Assembly (NCBI GenBank): GCA_038373865.1
Contig: JAXGGA010005883.1
Coordinates: 1-64,000 of the forward strand
Direction: 5' to 3'
Source: Uloborus plumipes
Taxonomy: Eukaryota > Arthropoda > Arachnida > Araneae > Uloboridae
DNA: 64,000 nucleotides
Within the stretch, counting starts at the first letter, position 1. Every line of letters starts with the position of its first letter. This document shows, piece after piece, positions 36,848 to 49,538 of this stretch. Under the pieces are notes generated by a model, which did not search any database, was not told the DNA's origin, and saw only the letters and a program-made list of their open reading frames with translations. The translations under genes and the position numbers were made by a program.

Positions 36848-37409
36848 CTAATGCCATTTGTTTGATAGACATTCGTTTGAAATAGACAAAAAGGATCGAA
36901 TCTTATATGTTATTTCTTCTCAATGAAAACATAACACAACCTAAAGAATAAAATAGTCTTCCATACTCCATTCCTTTGCACTTTCATATTATAAAATTGA
37001 AAAATCATTGGAATAAAGAAACAAACAGACTAAATCTACAATAACTAAACAATTACATTAAAAGCAAAAGTAAAATAAAATTTCTTCAGTAATACAGTGC
37101 AAAGCATTTGCACGCGGAACGCCGAATCTTTTTTCCCCTATTTTAATACTTTAAATGATTTGAAACAACAAAGACATAATCTGCCCTGTTCTTCATCGTC
37201 TTTTCTTGCTTCAACTATTTAAGTCTTTCGAATATAGGGTCATTTGAGGTAAAAGGAAGCGTGAGGTGAATGGAGACAACTTCTATCACAGCACATGTGG
37301 TGTTTTTAAAACTCAACTGCTGGATAAGACTATGAGATACCTAGGTTGCACCCGACTCCAGTCGGTGGATTTTCATGATGCAGAAAATCGACTTGTCGTA
37401 TATATATTA
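36848..37409. other. Unassigned AT-rich spacer
   Basis: No gene or paired ends visible. Confidence 0.45.
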
Positions 37410-38360
37410 GGGTGGGCCGAAAACGACTTTTTTTTCCGATGATGAGACATGCGAAAAAGGTGCCATTGGGGGCGTAAAGCACTCACAAAAAATTTGAAAT
37501 TTTTTGCACAATTTCTTGATCGGCCGCAATCGATTAGAAGTTTCGGAAAAATGTTAATTTTTGGTGTTTTTCGTAAAATTTGTCAAAAAATTTTTTTTTA
37601 AATATTTTCAGTGATAGGTGTCACTTAAAAGCAGTGGTTGGAAAAACTACATATTTTTTGTAGCGAACTACAACTACAACTACTTTCTTATAAATGTAGT
37701 TAACTACAGCTACAACTACTTTTTTTTAAATGTAGCGAGCTACACTACTTTTGAAATGTAGTTGCTACTTCGCTACTTTTTAAAAAATAAATAAATAAAA
37801 AGAATACATCGTTTGAGGATCGACCGAAAAAATTCGAAAAGTGGTTTAGATTAAAAAATTACCTCATTCGAATATGGAATAGAAATAGGAATTGTCTTTG
37901 AATTTATTTGTTACTTTTCCTTTTTGTTCCTTTTTTTGCTAAAATTTGTCCTTTTTAGATTTTTTTTTACAATTTTTACGAATATCCGTCACAAGAACCA
38001 CCTTGTTTTCTTTCTTCGTTCTCCTTTTTCTTTTCATTTATTTATTTTTTTTATTTAATTTAAAGTAGTTTCTAGAGATCGCTACAAACTACTTCTTTTT
38101 TGTATCGCGCTACTCGCTACTCTACTTTTTTTTAAAGTAGTGCGCTACACTACAAACTACTAAAAAATGTAGCTACTACAGTAGTTTCGCTACTTGTAGC
38201 GCGCTACTTCCGACCACTGCTTAAAAGATACTATTAAGGGCACTAAGTTCACATAAAAAAATTGAATTATTTTGCTCCCTTTCTTGATCAGCCATAAACG
38301 CTTGAGGGTTTGCTAAAATCGGATATTACAGCAAAATTTGTGAAATTTTTTAAAAAATTA
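37410..38360 (+). repeat. TTAGGGTGGGCC-ended repeat, interrupted by a hAT element
   Basis: Starts next to TATATATA with TTAGGGTGGGCCGAAAAC. TTTCTTGATCGGCC (near 37515) has a diverged second copy, TTTCTTGATCAGCC, near 38281. Removing the 596 bp of inserted hAT plus duplication leaves a spacing of about 170 bp, the same internal period as in the copy at 1-272. The right end is not clear. Confidence 0.45.
37632..38219. mobile_element. hAT-type element with repeated TACTACTACA/GTAGC words
   Basis: The left end is CAGTGGTTGGAAAAACTAC and the right end GTAGCGCGCTACTTCCGACC followed by ACTG. The 8-bp target duplication CTTAAAAG is perfect (37624-37631 and 38220-38227). The interior is full of ACTACAACTAC, GTAGCGAACTAC and AAATGTAG words in both orientations, clustered toward both ends. 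It is 588 bp with no transposase. Confidence 0.9.
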
Positions 38361-38799
38361 TTTTTGGTTATGGGGAGAGCAAAAAGGCTCATTATTATCA
38401 TTACATTAACATTAAAATTGAATTGTAAATGATATTTATTTAATTTGTCACAAATACAAGGAAAATTCGGAAAAATGTTTTTTATTTTATTTTTTTAATG
38501 ATCTAATTTATTTATTAATTTTTAAGCTTCATAAAAATTCTGTCCAAGTGTTGAGACACAATTCAGGAGTCTGAAATGAGAAGTAGTTTATCAAATGGTC
38601 TGCATTTTTATTTTTAAAATTCGTTAGAGTTACAAATTAGTTATTTATTACTATTGAATTAAAAATATGAAATGTGTAAACTGTAAGTACTTCACAGTTC
38701 TCAGCTTATTACGCATCCAAATATCTTGCAAAATAATCCAGAACTCACCGCGACGAGGTGGCTGTACGAGTTCCACCAGCCCTCCACCTAAAAATATTA
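38361..38799. other. Unassigned AT-rich spacer
   Basis: No gene recognised. The last two bases (TA, 38798-38799) are the left target site of the next element. Confidence 0.4.
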
Positions 38800-39933
38800 C
38801 ACTGCTCGACATTGAAAATGCAACACCAAGAAGGAGTGGTCAGAAATTCATGCAAATTTTACTGTAGACGCACGTCACTGAGTTATGCAAATGATATGAA
38901 ATGCGCAGCTCTCCGACGCACGTGAAGTAAGATATAAGAGAATGAAGTTGAAAAGTGGGCTATGTTCATGTTGGTTTTTCTGCCAGACTAATTATAGGAG
39001 AAATTTGGTTTTTGTCTCGAAGGATACGTGTGATAGGAGGAAATGCCACGCCGTCCTCAACGAAGACACTTCCAGCATATAGACGACTTTACAAGGGGTA
39101 TGGTGATCGGACTGAGAAGGGGAGGTTCGTCCATACGTCAAATTGCAGCTGATACCCACATGGATGCAGGCACTGTGCATCGGCTGTGTCGGAGATGGTT
39201 GGAAAGAGGAAATGTAGCCACATTGAGGGGTGCAGGTGCAGCCAGAGTGACGTCAGACCGCTTGGATCGACGGATTCACCGACAAGCTGTGGCGGACCCG
39301 CAAGTCACTTGTACGTCGATTCTGCAGCACGTGCAAGGTACCCTGGATGTTTCTGTGTCGACCAGAACCATTTCCCGTCGACTGGTTGCACGTGGCCTGC
39401 AATCACGGCGCCCGCTAAGAAGACTGCCATTGACCTCACAGCACAGACTCCAACGTTTGGAATGGTGCCGGACCAGAGCGACGTGGATGGCAGAATGGCA
39501 AACCGTAGTGCTCTCAGATGAATCCCGCTTCTGTTTGTCCAGCGATAGTCATCGCATACGTGTGTGGCGTCGACGTGGAGAAAGATCGAATCCGGCAGTA
39601 ACTGTGGAACGCCCCACAGCGCGATAACGTGGCATAATGGTTTGGGGCGCTATTGCATACAATTCCGTATCACCTCTAGTTCGTATTCGGGGCACTATAA
39701 CGGCCCAACGATATGTAGATAATGTACTGCGGCCGGTGGCAATCCCCTACCTTCAGGGTCTGCCAAATGCAATTTTTCAACAGGATAACGCCCGGCCTCA
39801 CAGTGCTGGAATCAGCCAACATGCTCTACGAGGTGTACAGATGCTTTCCTGGCCACCATACTCTCCTGACTTGTCACTAATCGAACATGTGTGGGGCGTG
39901 ATTGGACGCCGTTTGCAGAACCTGTCACTGCCT
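38800..39933 (+). mobile_element. Tc1-type transposon, 3'-truncated copy
   Basis: The left terminus CACTGCTCGACATTGAAAAT matches the complete copy at 60983-62402 and identity (~98% by eye) runs until 39933. After that the sequence switches to unrelated DNA. The last ~330 bp, including the right TIR, are missing, so this copy cannot be mobilised as a unit. A TATAAG near 38933 could be its TATA box. Confidence 0.9.
39043..39933 (+). pseudogene. Tc1-type transposase, broken by a stop codon and 3' truncation
   Basis: Frame from ATG 39043 (MPRRPQRRHFQ...) encodes the DNA-binding half with helix-turn-helix features (DDFTRGMVIGLRRGGSSIRQIA, then a second unit near residues 65-110) and the first catalytic aspartate in LSDESRF. 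Codon 195 is TAA (39625-39627), where the sister copy at 61226 reads CAA (Gln). Downstream the frame stays open with the second aspartate in QQDNARPHSA and a glutamate in LIEHVWG. Homology ends at 39933, about 62 codons short. A normal product would be about 343 residues. It is a dead copy; the two lesions are independent of the one in the 61-kb copy. Confidence 0.9.
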
Positions 39934-40533
39934 TATAGTATCTCTTGGCAAAATTAAATTCCTAGTACAGTTTTTCATCGAATGGAGCCCATGTGCCTCC
40001 ATCTAGTGGGGAAACTGACCGTCAAAATTCTCGTGGCAATGGCATTTCGCTGATTGTGGTGTCACATGAAAGAGTGGGTGCCGCACTGGGTCTGCAAATG
40101 GCAAGAAGCTAAACGCAGCCCCATTTGAAACAAACTAACATTCAGCCAATTATTGGATAGTTTGCTGAAATATTCATAACGGCTCCAGAGTATGTAGTTA
40201 GTCTTATCGAAATTGTCCCCCTATTTTTACTGCAATTTGTGGTGAAGTTGAAGTTATGGCTGTGGCTATAAAACAACTGTCGATTCTCAGCCACTCTTTT
40301 GTAAAATCATTTATACTGTTAGACTCCGAGAGTGCGCTTCATTTCTGAATGACAAAAACCGTCCCCAAAGAACATTAGAGTGCAAGATTTTACTTAAGAA
40401 GATGGCACACAGAATTTCATTCCAATTGATTCCAGTCCATTACAGAATTGTGGTCAGTGAAAAGGATGATACAGTGGCCAAGAAAGGAGCTTTATTAGGA
40501 CAACGCATGAATCTTCCACTTACGTTCCATACT
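39934..40533. other. Unassigned spacer
   Basis: Sequence unrelated to Tc1. It includes the 8-mer TCCATACT (40526-40533), left target duplication of the following MITE. Confidence 0.5.
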
Positions 40534-40714
40534 CAGGCCCGTCATTTCAAGTTTTTCCTGGGGGGTGGGAGGTCAAAGAGTACAAACAGGATGCAATTTC
40601 ATTGGAAAATAACAAAAATCACGTCCACTTACATATAAATACATTGATTTCTCAAAGCCAGGGGTGGGAAGGGGGCAATTGACCCCCCTCTGACCCCTCT
40701 AAATGACGGGCCTG
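40534..40714 (+). mobile_element. hAT-type MITE, CAGGCCCGTC family, copy 2
   Basis: Begins CAGGCCCGTCATTTCAAG and ends AAATGACGGGCCTG. The 8-bp duplication TCCATACT is perfect (40526-40533, 40715-40722). It is the best preserved of the three copies in the window and defines the family boundaries. Confidence 0.9.
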
Positions 40715-43570
40715 TCCATACTACTAAATTATATGCTAATCTGACCCTCAGCATTTTTTTTTAACCAGATATAATGCAACGTGCTCTTAAGAAGAGACGG
40801 AGGACTCTAGGGAAAACAGAACGATTATTACTTATCCAAGAAACACAGCAGTTTTTCTTGGATAGTCTTTGGCGGTCTTCCTGGACATGTTTGTAAAACC
40901 ACCTTCATTAAATCAGAGTGGTGGATTCCCTAGACTATTCTTTATGTGACTTTAATCAAGCAACGACCTTTGAACATTTAAATAGTTGCATTTTGTTATA
41001 TCAAGATGAGGACATTGTGAGCAAATACTGGAGTGCTCACGAACAAGGGCTTAGGCTTTAATGTTCGGCAGTTGCAAAATAAATTAACGCATTAAAATGA
41101 GTTTTAACGACTATAGATCTAATGCACTTATTTCATTGGAAATTAAGCCGTGGGGACTGAATGATGCATTTACCGATCCGTGCTTACCTTTTAAAATTGA
41201 GTATATTTGTTTACGTGTCTGAAGAAATTAGTTTGGTATCGAAATTCGTTTCAAATAGTTTACATCAAATAGAAAACCTATGTTATGGACTTCTACAAAT
41301 TGTCCGATGTAATATAATTCTTCTCCTATTTTAAAGCCGAACTAATAAAAAGCTGCCAATTTAATAATAATAACATAGCGGTTCCATTTTGACAACATTG
41401 ACATTCTCAAAAATATCAGTGGCCAGTTTATTGTCAGCGCCAACATCTTGAAAAATCGAAACTCAGTCTCTCAGTAAAACTAATTTTCTTCGGATTCCAA
41501 ACTTACATGGTGAAGAAATGTTTACAGATACAATAAAATATCCGATTAAGAGCAAAATGTGCTTCTACGTTTAAGGTTATTTTGAAAATAAAAACAATTA
41601 CACTAGTATACTTAAAGTATTATAGGCCCTAAACGTCCCTTGTCAAAAACGAAAGAGGAACATAGAAAAATACTACTTTTCAGAGGCCAAACGAAAAGAA
41701 AAGAAAATGAACAGCAATTTCGGTACAAGGGATATATAGCTCTGTACTAAACTTTTATTAGAGAGCCAGTGGCTTGTATCAATAGAACAATATTGTGATT
41801 CCTCCGCGTTTTAATAACTTAAAACGAGAATTAGTGACAAAAGGGCGCTGGATGTTGCCTACAATTTGAAGTGTTCATAGCTAACGTGTCGAAGGTACAG
41901 AAGTTGCTCTTACAAGATAAGTTCAGCCAACTCTTTTATAATCAGTTAAAGTCTAGTTCTTATTAAAGTCTTATTTCTGTTGCGCTACATGCACATCACG
42001 TGCAGAAAATTTTCAATAGTAATCCAGTTACTTCATGTCAAATCGTTTTTAGTTATTTTAAAAACGCCTTCTAAGAGCTAATTGTTCCTAGCTGTGCTCC
42101 AAATTCCTTGCCTTCCTGGTCACTTTCTTCACTAATAAAGCTATCGTTTTCAGTCGGAAATTGCAGGTCACCACTGACGTCACATCGTTCGAGCCTGCTC
42201 ATTAGAATGAGGCTCACAAACCAAGACCTCTTCCGGGTTACATGCTCGGAGATGCTCGTTTAATAGCCGAAATGGCCCCTTAAGACAACTTTAACGCAGT
42301 ATTTGTAAATAAACAGGTTAGCATCAATCAATGTGCTCTCTTTCTGCATTTATTGTTGCAAAGTAAAAGAAAAAAACCGCTAAGTTAGTATGTTAAGTAA
42401 GGTTTAAAGGTAGCTTTTAAATGTCATATGAAAGTGAAGAGTTTAGTTTTTGGAGTTTTCGTTTTTAATGGTATTGCACCTCCTTGTTGAGTTTTCTTTT
42501 CTTCTGTTAGATTTCGCCTCTTTATGTTTTAAAACAGTCGAGTTGAATGTAAGAATGGCTATTAAAAATGTTTGAATTTCTACTACGAAATAAAAAATGT
42601 CCAATTTCTACAAGACTGTACTCATTTAAAAGGGGGTGGGGCTGGCGAACAGTTTATCTCTTTAAATGCACTATTTTCTACTATCATGAATTTATTGTTA
42701 GGATTTTTCACTAGAATGTTATTTGGTGTGCATACCAGCGTTTTCCGTCTCTTCTCTTTTAGTTTACACACTCAATTTGATTTAGTTATTTATGCTGAAA
42801 TTTGAAAGACTCTGAAAAATAATTTTGTATAACATCCCGATAGACCAAAGTTCAGTTTCTTCATCTATTATCTTTGCCGTTTTATTAATATACATTAAAC
42901 TCTCATCAATGCGAAACCTATTAAACCAGACTTGGCCGTACAGGCATTTAAATTTACATATTGTTTTAGGACAGAATCTGTACTTCTGTGATGTATTTTT
43001 GTAATTTTCTCTTATGCAGTTCTATATTTTACTCTCCTGAACTCAAAATACTGTGTACAGTATTTTGTTTATGTATCATGGCTCAATTTATATGTTATTT
43101 TGTTTAATCCGTGCTTTCACTAGTTTGGACGACCTGGATCCCCTATTAATCCTAATTAATTAATCCTAATTAATGAGGTTCTACTACAGTGAAGCACCGT
43201 TTATAAGTTCCTCTTTTATACGGTTTTTTTTTATCTATCCCGGCAAAGCCCAATGCATATTAATGTGTACCTATTGTATGCTTTTTCCATTTGTACGTTT
43301 TTTTCATACAGTCCCTTCAAAAACGCATAAACGGTGCTTGACTATACTTGTTTCCTTTTCTAGAAAAAAGAAGAAAATCGAAGATTATCTCATCCGTTCC
43401 ATCGAAGGCGAACTGTTGAAGAACCATGACTAAATATTATTTTCTGAGGTCAAAGTTGAAAAAAATTCTGAAAATCGAGTTATATAACATGTCCAAACTG
43501 TCAAAAAACATTATTGTATTATCGATAAATGTTTTATTTATTTTACACTTTGACTTTACAAGAAAAGCAA
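40715..43570. other. Unassigned spacer
   Basis: No gene, RNA gene or paired ends recognised. A TGACGTCA word (cAMP-response-element-like) lies near 42175 in a slightly GC-richer patch; alone it is not evidence of a promoter. Confidence 0.4.
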
Positions 43571-43883
43571 GCCGGCCACTTGTCTAGTGATCAGAGGAAT
43601 CTGACCGGGATGAGGAAGCCCCGGGTTCGAATCCTGGTTCGGGCATGGGTGTACTTTCCCTCTCTCCTGTCCTTATCTTTTCTCTGCGGGAACGAGTGTG
43701 TTGTGTGAATGGCTACATACCCTATAAACGGGTCCTATGGAATGTAAGTTAAGTTAAATCGGAATTCCACCTGAATGGTGCTCGTAAAAACGGAAGCCAT
43801 ACCTACTCCGCCTTAAATTCGGGTAGATGTATCTACGCGGGCTCAGGTACCTGAGTGATTTTAGTGACAACAACAACAAAAAA
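43571..43883 (+). repeat. tRNA-derived SINE, copy 1 (best preserved)
   Basis: The head carries a pol III A-box-like TGTCTAGTGATCAGAGG (about 43581-43597) and a perfect B box GGTTCGAATCC (43624-43634). Then comes a ~200-bp tRNA-unrelated body and an ACAACAACAACAAAAAA tail. Similar sequence before (AAAAGCAAG) and after (AAAATGCAAG) may be the target duplication. It would be mobilised by LINE machinery encoded elsewhere; none is seen here. Confidence 0.85.
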
Positions 43884-45601
43884 TGCAAGGAATTACGGGA
43901 AAATGTGAGTTTACAAGCATTTATTGATCACTTAAAAATACATATTTTGTAGATAAGGCTGTTCGATAGCGCCTTTAATAGATGAGTAATCATACGTGTT
44001 ATCAGCAAAAATTTTATAGTCATTATATCTTCAATTGGCACTTTTCCAGACGTCATGTTGTTGTATTCGTGTCATAGTTAATTGATAATTACTGTGAAGT
44101 ATAAGATGCCATTGATTCAAGAGCTTGAACTTTATTAATTTATAAGACACCACAAGAAAGATTTGCAGAACAAATTGAATTGAAAACACCCAGGGTACCG
44201 GCATGAATAGAAGCAATAACCTTTGGCTTTCAAAGCGAAGCTTTTACCTCAGAGCCACGGAGGTCCCTCCGGGTGTGTTACAGCATACGAAAAAACAAAT
44301 TTGATTTTTCACTTTAAAGTGACTTCTGCAATATACTCAATGTTCATTTTGGCTTAGATAGTTATATTTTCAAAATTATTCATTAAATAAATTTAAACAT
44401 GCATGCAGGTTTACTTCAGGAATCCTGCAATTAAAACGAAAAGAGCAATAGAGAATTCTCTCATTGTAAAAAAAAAAAATGCAAAGAAATAAATAAAAAG
44501 AAGAAAAAAGGAAGGTAACAGATCTCATGGACCAAATGACAGTATGTGCATGAAAAAAAAAGCAATAGAAGGTATGCTCAAAAACATAATGTGATGAGCA
44601 AAAAGGAAAGTAAGCAATGCTAATCTCGGATTTAAAAAAAAGGCATTTCATGCCCTGGACGCTAAGATATCCGGGGCCTCGCATCAGGAGCAAGCGTTGA
44701 AAGCTAACCGGCAAAGAATTCCTCGACTTGAGCATGAACTGCAAAATTAAAGTAAATTATTGAGCTTTGTATCTTTCAAGAAAAAGCACATTACTGAGCT
44801 TTGTATATTTCAGGGAAAAGCAAAGCACATCACTGATGCATTTCCCCAGAGAATATTATGCTACTGCACTTGGTATTTTCCCAGGAAAAAGCACATTAAC
44901 CAGCTTTACGAAATTGCTCTTATCAACTCGCACGTTTTTGATAACAGAAAAACGTGAACGAAGTATTAAAGTAGTATTAAATATACAATTAATACTACTA
45001 TTTCTTCTTCAAGGGCTTAAAGTGGGCAAAAACACAGAACAAAAATGCAAGCATAATAAAAAGTAGATATTAGAACCTAAAGTAAACGACTTAAGAAAAA
45101 TAAACTACTGTCGAAAAAGGTCAAAGAGTGCAACAATGATAGAGGTACAGACAAGCATGCATTCCTAAGAAACAATGTAAATAAATTTCTGACGACCGAA
45201 GAAGATTTAAAAGGGGGTTGAAAAAAATTTTATGGATGGAAATCTTGTGCTATTACAATTTTTTTAAGGTAAATGAAATATCAAGGCTCAGAAAACGAAT
45301 AATTTATGTATATTGGGATCAGAAGATCGAATTCATGAATCTTGCTTAATAGTCTTGACTGGAAGAAGTAAGATTAGACAAAATTAACTATTTCTGAAGC
45401 TTCGTGAAGAACTCTGTTAAAAAACATCGCATCCTTGCAAGAAAAGTGACATAAATTAAAAAATCCTCATTTTCAGATTTTTGTATGAAACAGATCTAAA
45501 CATTGCGTTCTTTTATGTGGAAAAGTGTTACAACTGAAATTTTGACGGTTTTCGCTAAGTATAGCTAATAGTGGCAGAAGTCAAACTAAAGTTTAAATAT
45601 A
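43884..45601. other. Unassigned AT-rich spacer
   Basis: No gene recognised. A 122-codon minus-strand frame (44376-44744) and a 99-codon plus-strand frame (44767-45066) show only AT-driven composition and no domain. Confidence 0.4.
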
Positions 45602-46021
45602 CAGGGTGACAAGAAATAACTTGGACACACATTGTATATTATAACTTTGTTGCTAATGAAAATATTGCGACCAAACTTCAAAATAAGTAAGAACACATTA
45701 TTTTGTCTAATAGATTTAAACGCTTTCCTATTGGCTACCGTTAGTATTAATACAGAGCTTTAGACGTGTCACAAATACACTGCCGGAAAAAAATCCCAAC
45801 ATCAAGAAAGACTTGTATCACATAAACGAAATTTGGTAGGCGTGTTCATACAACTGAAAGATGGCATCGATTGAAATTTCGCGCTCCGCGCATAAGTGTG
45901 ACGCAGCTGGCGTTACTCAAAACATGCAAATAAAGCTTGTTTTAAAAGCGTGTTGCAAAGCTCGTGAGTATTTTTTTTTTTTTATATGAAATTTGACGCA
46001 TCGCGTTCAGGTTAGCCAGGA

Positions 46022-47042
46022 ATGCCTTTAAGAAGACGAAACAGCTATTATCAACAGCTCATCGAGTTTAAACGAGATCGTACAATTTGGCTACGAGAAG
46101 GTGGATTTTCATTTCGCGATATTGCAGACAGACTTGGTGGGAATGTTTCCACAGTGCATGATTATTAGAAGCTACGGTCAAGGGATGGTACTACCTCAAG
46201 AAGATCGAGTTCCAAGCTGCCACGTGACACGACTGAGAAGGAAGATCGCAGAATCCTGCGTACGGCTGTGGCGCATCGTACTGCATCTGCGGCTGACATT
46301 CGAGCTACAGTTGGTACCGTCGTGACCCAAAGAACGGTAAGAAATCGTTTACTTCAAAGACTACTCCGAGCTGGGTAGCCTGTAGCCGGTATTCCATCGA
46401 CTGCAAACCATTGTCGTTTGCGACGGCAGTGGTCTCAAAACAGAGCTCACTGGTGGTCGGAGTGGAGATCTGTTGTAATTTCTAATGAAAACAGATTCTG
46501 CCTTGGTGCCAGTGATGATCGTATGTTGGTCAGAAGGAGGCCATGGACCGCCTGCATCCAAGCTGTCTGTGGCCTAGACACACGGGACCTACACCTGGAA
46601 TCATGGTCTCGGGAGCAATTTCCTATGACAGCAGGAGCACTCTTGTGATTATCCCAAACACACTGACTGCAAATTTTTCGTCAGTCAGGTAATTCAACTT
46701 ATAGTACAGCCCTTCATGAGTAGCACTCAAGGGGGAGTTTTCCAACTGGATAACGCTCGCCCTCACACCGCTGCTGTAACGCAATGTGCTCTACAGAGTG
46801 TTGACATGTTACCATGACCTGCAAAATCACCAGATCTGTCTCCAATTGATCACGTATGGGATATCATTGTACGGCAGCTCCAGTACCATCCATAGTCAGC
46901 AATGACTGTCCTAGTATTAACGCACCAAGTGCAACAAGCACGACACTTCATACTACAAAGCGACATTCGGCACCTGTATGACACAATGCATGCACGCTTT
47001 CAGGCTTGCCTTCAAAATTCTGGAGGTTACACCGGTTATTAA
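46022..47042 (+). pseudogene. Tc1-type transposase, decayed
   Basis: From ATG 46022 the frame reads MPLRRRNSYYQQL...GGFSFRDIADRLGGNVSTVH, a helix-turn-helix start, and then meets a stop (about 46166). Later pieces are WRSVVISNENRFCLG at about 46465-46510, where the first catalytic aspartate appears replaced (SNEN for SDE), and LDNARPHTAAVTQCALQS near 46750 with the second aspartate. After that comes SPDLSPIDHVWD near 46835, where the expected catalytic glutamate reads as aspartate. The C-terminus NSGGYTGY ends at TAA 47040-47042. Multiple stops and frameshifts make it inactive. It is related to, but clearly distinct from, the copies at 38.8 and 61 kb. Confidence 0.8.
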
Positions 47043-47839
47043 AGTAACATAATTCCACATTTGCACTGCATTTTCTTGAGCTTAAATTAGCCAGTGATCT
47101 TGTACATTTACCGCCATATTAACCAACGCGAGTAAAGGCAGAGTAACTGGCGAGTGAAGCAACCTAGGGTTAACCCAAGCTCCGAGGTTACTCACAAGTG
47201 TTATTATCCAACAGCCCTCAACAGCAAGTCACTCATCCCCTAGATTTTTTTCTGGCTAAGATGTAAGCCTTGCGGCTATTGGCTGATCTTCAGCACGTGA
47301 TATCGTTTACTGGGGGAGGCCATGGAGCTATTATCGAGGGGAGATGACATCGTACCAAGTAACGTCCTGCCAAACGGCAACCCTGCAGGCCTTGTTTGGG
47401 CCGACCACGTGCTGATCTGACAGCTGAATGTGCTGTTTGTGAGGACATTTAATTTTCGAGCTTTTTCGCTATTTTTTAAAGATAACTTTGACAGTTCAAT
47501 TTTAGACCTAAGAAAGAGTTTGTTCGCTTTTTAAGTTGCATCAAAGGATTTGATACTTTTATTAAATTTCGCGATAATTTGAATGAATCATTATGTATAG
47601 AGTATATTTGTACAAAAATCGTGCATATATTTGCAAATCTTCTGTCTTTGCTGGAAGAGGCGACTTTTTATTTTGTCTCAAAGGGATATTTTTATAAAAT
47701 TCTTCAAAGGGGCTTTCGTTTTTTTTTTTTTTTCTTTTTTTCAATCGTACTTAAACTAAATTATTTTTTAATTTAGTTTAAGTACAGAAAGGTTGATACT
47801 CCCCCAACTTTAATGCCTGTTTAGAATTTCTTCCCCATC

Positions 47840-49350
47840 GGTGAGGGAGGGGGGGGGGTCAGATTTTCATTTTAAATATTGTTATTAAACTATTCTTTCT
47901 TCCGAGGTAACTTCCGAGGAATCAGTTCTTTCGTTCTGTAATTAATACTTAGTTTAATTAAATTCTGCTTTAAAACTGCAGGGATGGATGCAGGTTTTTT
48001 GAATCATAGTGCGATATTTAATTTGAAATCTTGTTATGTGATGAGGGGGGGGGGATTATATTTTTTCCTTATTAACCGTATTGCGTATTTTATTTGAAGG
48101 GTATTTTCTGGGTTTTTGTTTCATTTTAATTAAATGTGTATCTTTTTCAAATTATTATTATTATTTTTTTTGTGTGGGGAGGAGGGAGAGATATAAATGT
48201 TCCGAATTATAAGGAGGATTTAAATTTGCATTCTATTTTTCTGCGAAAAGAGCGGGATTTTTGTTTCATTATCTTCGGAAAGGGGGTGGGAATTGTATTT
48301 TTGCAGATTTGCTATTTTACTTGACATATTTTTTTTCCTGGAAAAAAACGGGGGGGGGGGGGGGCTTTAATTTGTTGAAATTAATTATACATTTCGTTTT
48401 TTCCCCTCCAGAGTGATGGATTCCATTTTCGAATTTAAATGCATATTTATTTTATGTTTTCAAGCGCAGGGGGGGACGGACGTTTCCACTTATGTTGTGC
48501 ATGAAATATTTTTTTTTTTCCGGGGAGAGGGTTTTCCGTATCATTGTATTTACATATGTATTTTGTTCAAATTCTGTTTTCCGCTGGGGGGGGGGGGTAC
48601 TTATATTTTTGGATTTATAATGTTTATTTAAAGTATTTATGTTGCCCCCCCCCCAGGAGAGTTTGAACTTCATTTCAATTGTAGTACATATTTAGTTAGA
48701 TGCTTTTTTCTTTGGGGGGGGGGTAATATTTTTTTTTATTCTATTGGTTAATAATTTATGATTCTGTATTCTTGAGAAGTGAATATTTAAATTTTCCAAA
48801 TTGTAATGCGTATTTAATTTAAAGAGGCTTTTACTGCATTAAGAGGGGGGGGCAGTCGCAGTATTTTATCTATATTTGTAATGCTTATTTTCATTGAACC
48901 AATCTTTATGGGGGGTGGGGGATACCACGAAATATATTATACTAAAATTCTGTTTCTTCGGGGAGAGATAGTCTTCTCATTTTTTGAATAAAACTTGCAA
49001 AGCTTTTTTTTTTCTTTGTGTGTGTTGGGGGTATATTTTTCTTGCATTGTTGCCGTATTTTGGTTTCGTTATTTTTTCATCAGAAGAGGATATTTTTCTT
49101 GTTATTGTAGTTAAATGTGTATTTTAACTAAGTTTCAATTTGATTTTTTTGAAAGGGGATTTAAAATTATTTTATTGTTTCAATTCACTTGTTTTTTACC
49201 GTGAACGGGTATTTCCATAAAATTATTTTTCTTCTGGAGAGGCGGGGAACTAATATTTTTCGAGTTGAAATAAGTCACATTTAAATTAAATTCCTTTTTT
49301 CCGGCTGAGAGGGATTTTAACGTTGCTTTAATCGTATCATTTAAAAAAAC
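47840..49350 (+). repeat. Degenerate ~62-bp minisatellite with G runs
   Basis: Runs of 5-13 G (for example at about 47850, 48043, 48351, 48587, 48713, 48847, 48910, 49026) recur every ~60-68 bp or a multiple. They alternate with AT-rich text resembling TTTCAAATTGTAATGCGTAT. One run near 48645 is C-rich, suggesting a local flip. Units are strongly diverged. G-quadruplex formation on the plus strand is possible. Confidence 0.6.
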
Positions 49351-49368
49351 AGTCCTATGGAGGAGGGG

Positions 49369-49538
49369 CAGGGGACGTCATTTCAAGTTTTTCCAGGGGG
49401 GGGGCAAAGGGTCCAAGCACAGTGCAATTTCACCGAAAAACATCAAAAACCACGCTCACTTGTATGTAAATACATTGATTTCTCAAAGTCAGGGAAGGGG
49501 GGCAATAGACCCCCCAGCCCCCCTAAAAGACGGGCCTG
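49369..49538 (+). mobile_element. hAT-type MITE, CAGGCCCGTC family, copy 3
   Basis: Starts CAGGGGACGTCATTTCAAG and ends AAAGACGGGCCTG. Flanking 8-mers AGGAGGGG and GGGAGGGG match at 7 of 8. The body matches the copy at 40534 including ATACATTGATTTCTCAAAG. It sits inside the TTAA-flanked element. Confidence 0.75.

Noticed and set aside
42170..42182. CRE-like TGACGTCA as a host promoter
   Set aside because: A single 8-bp word with no start codon, exon or CpG context nearby.
43571..43645. Functional tRNA gene
   Set aside because: A good B box is present, but the sequence continues into a SINE body with a CAA-type tail and has related diverged copies, so it is a SINE head.
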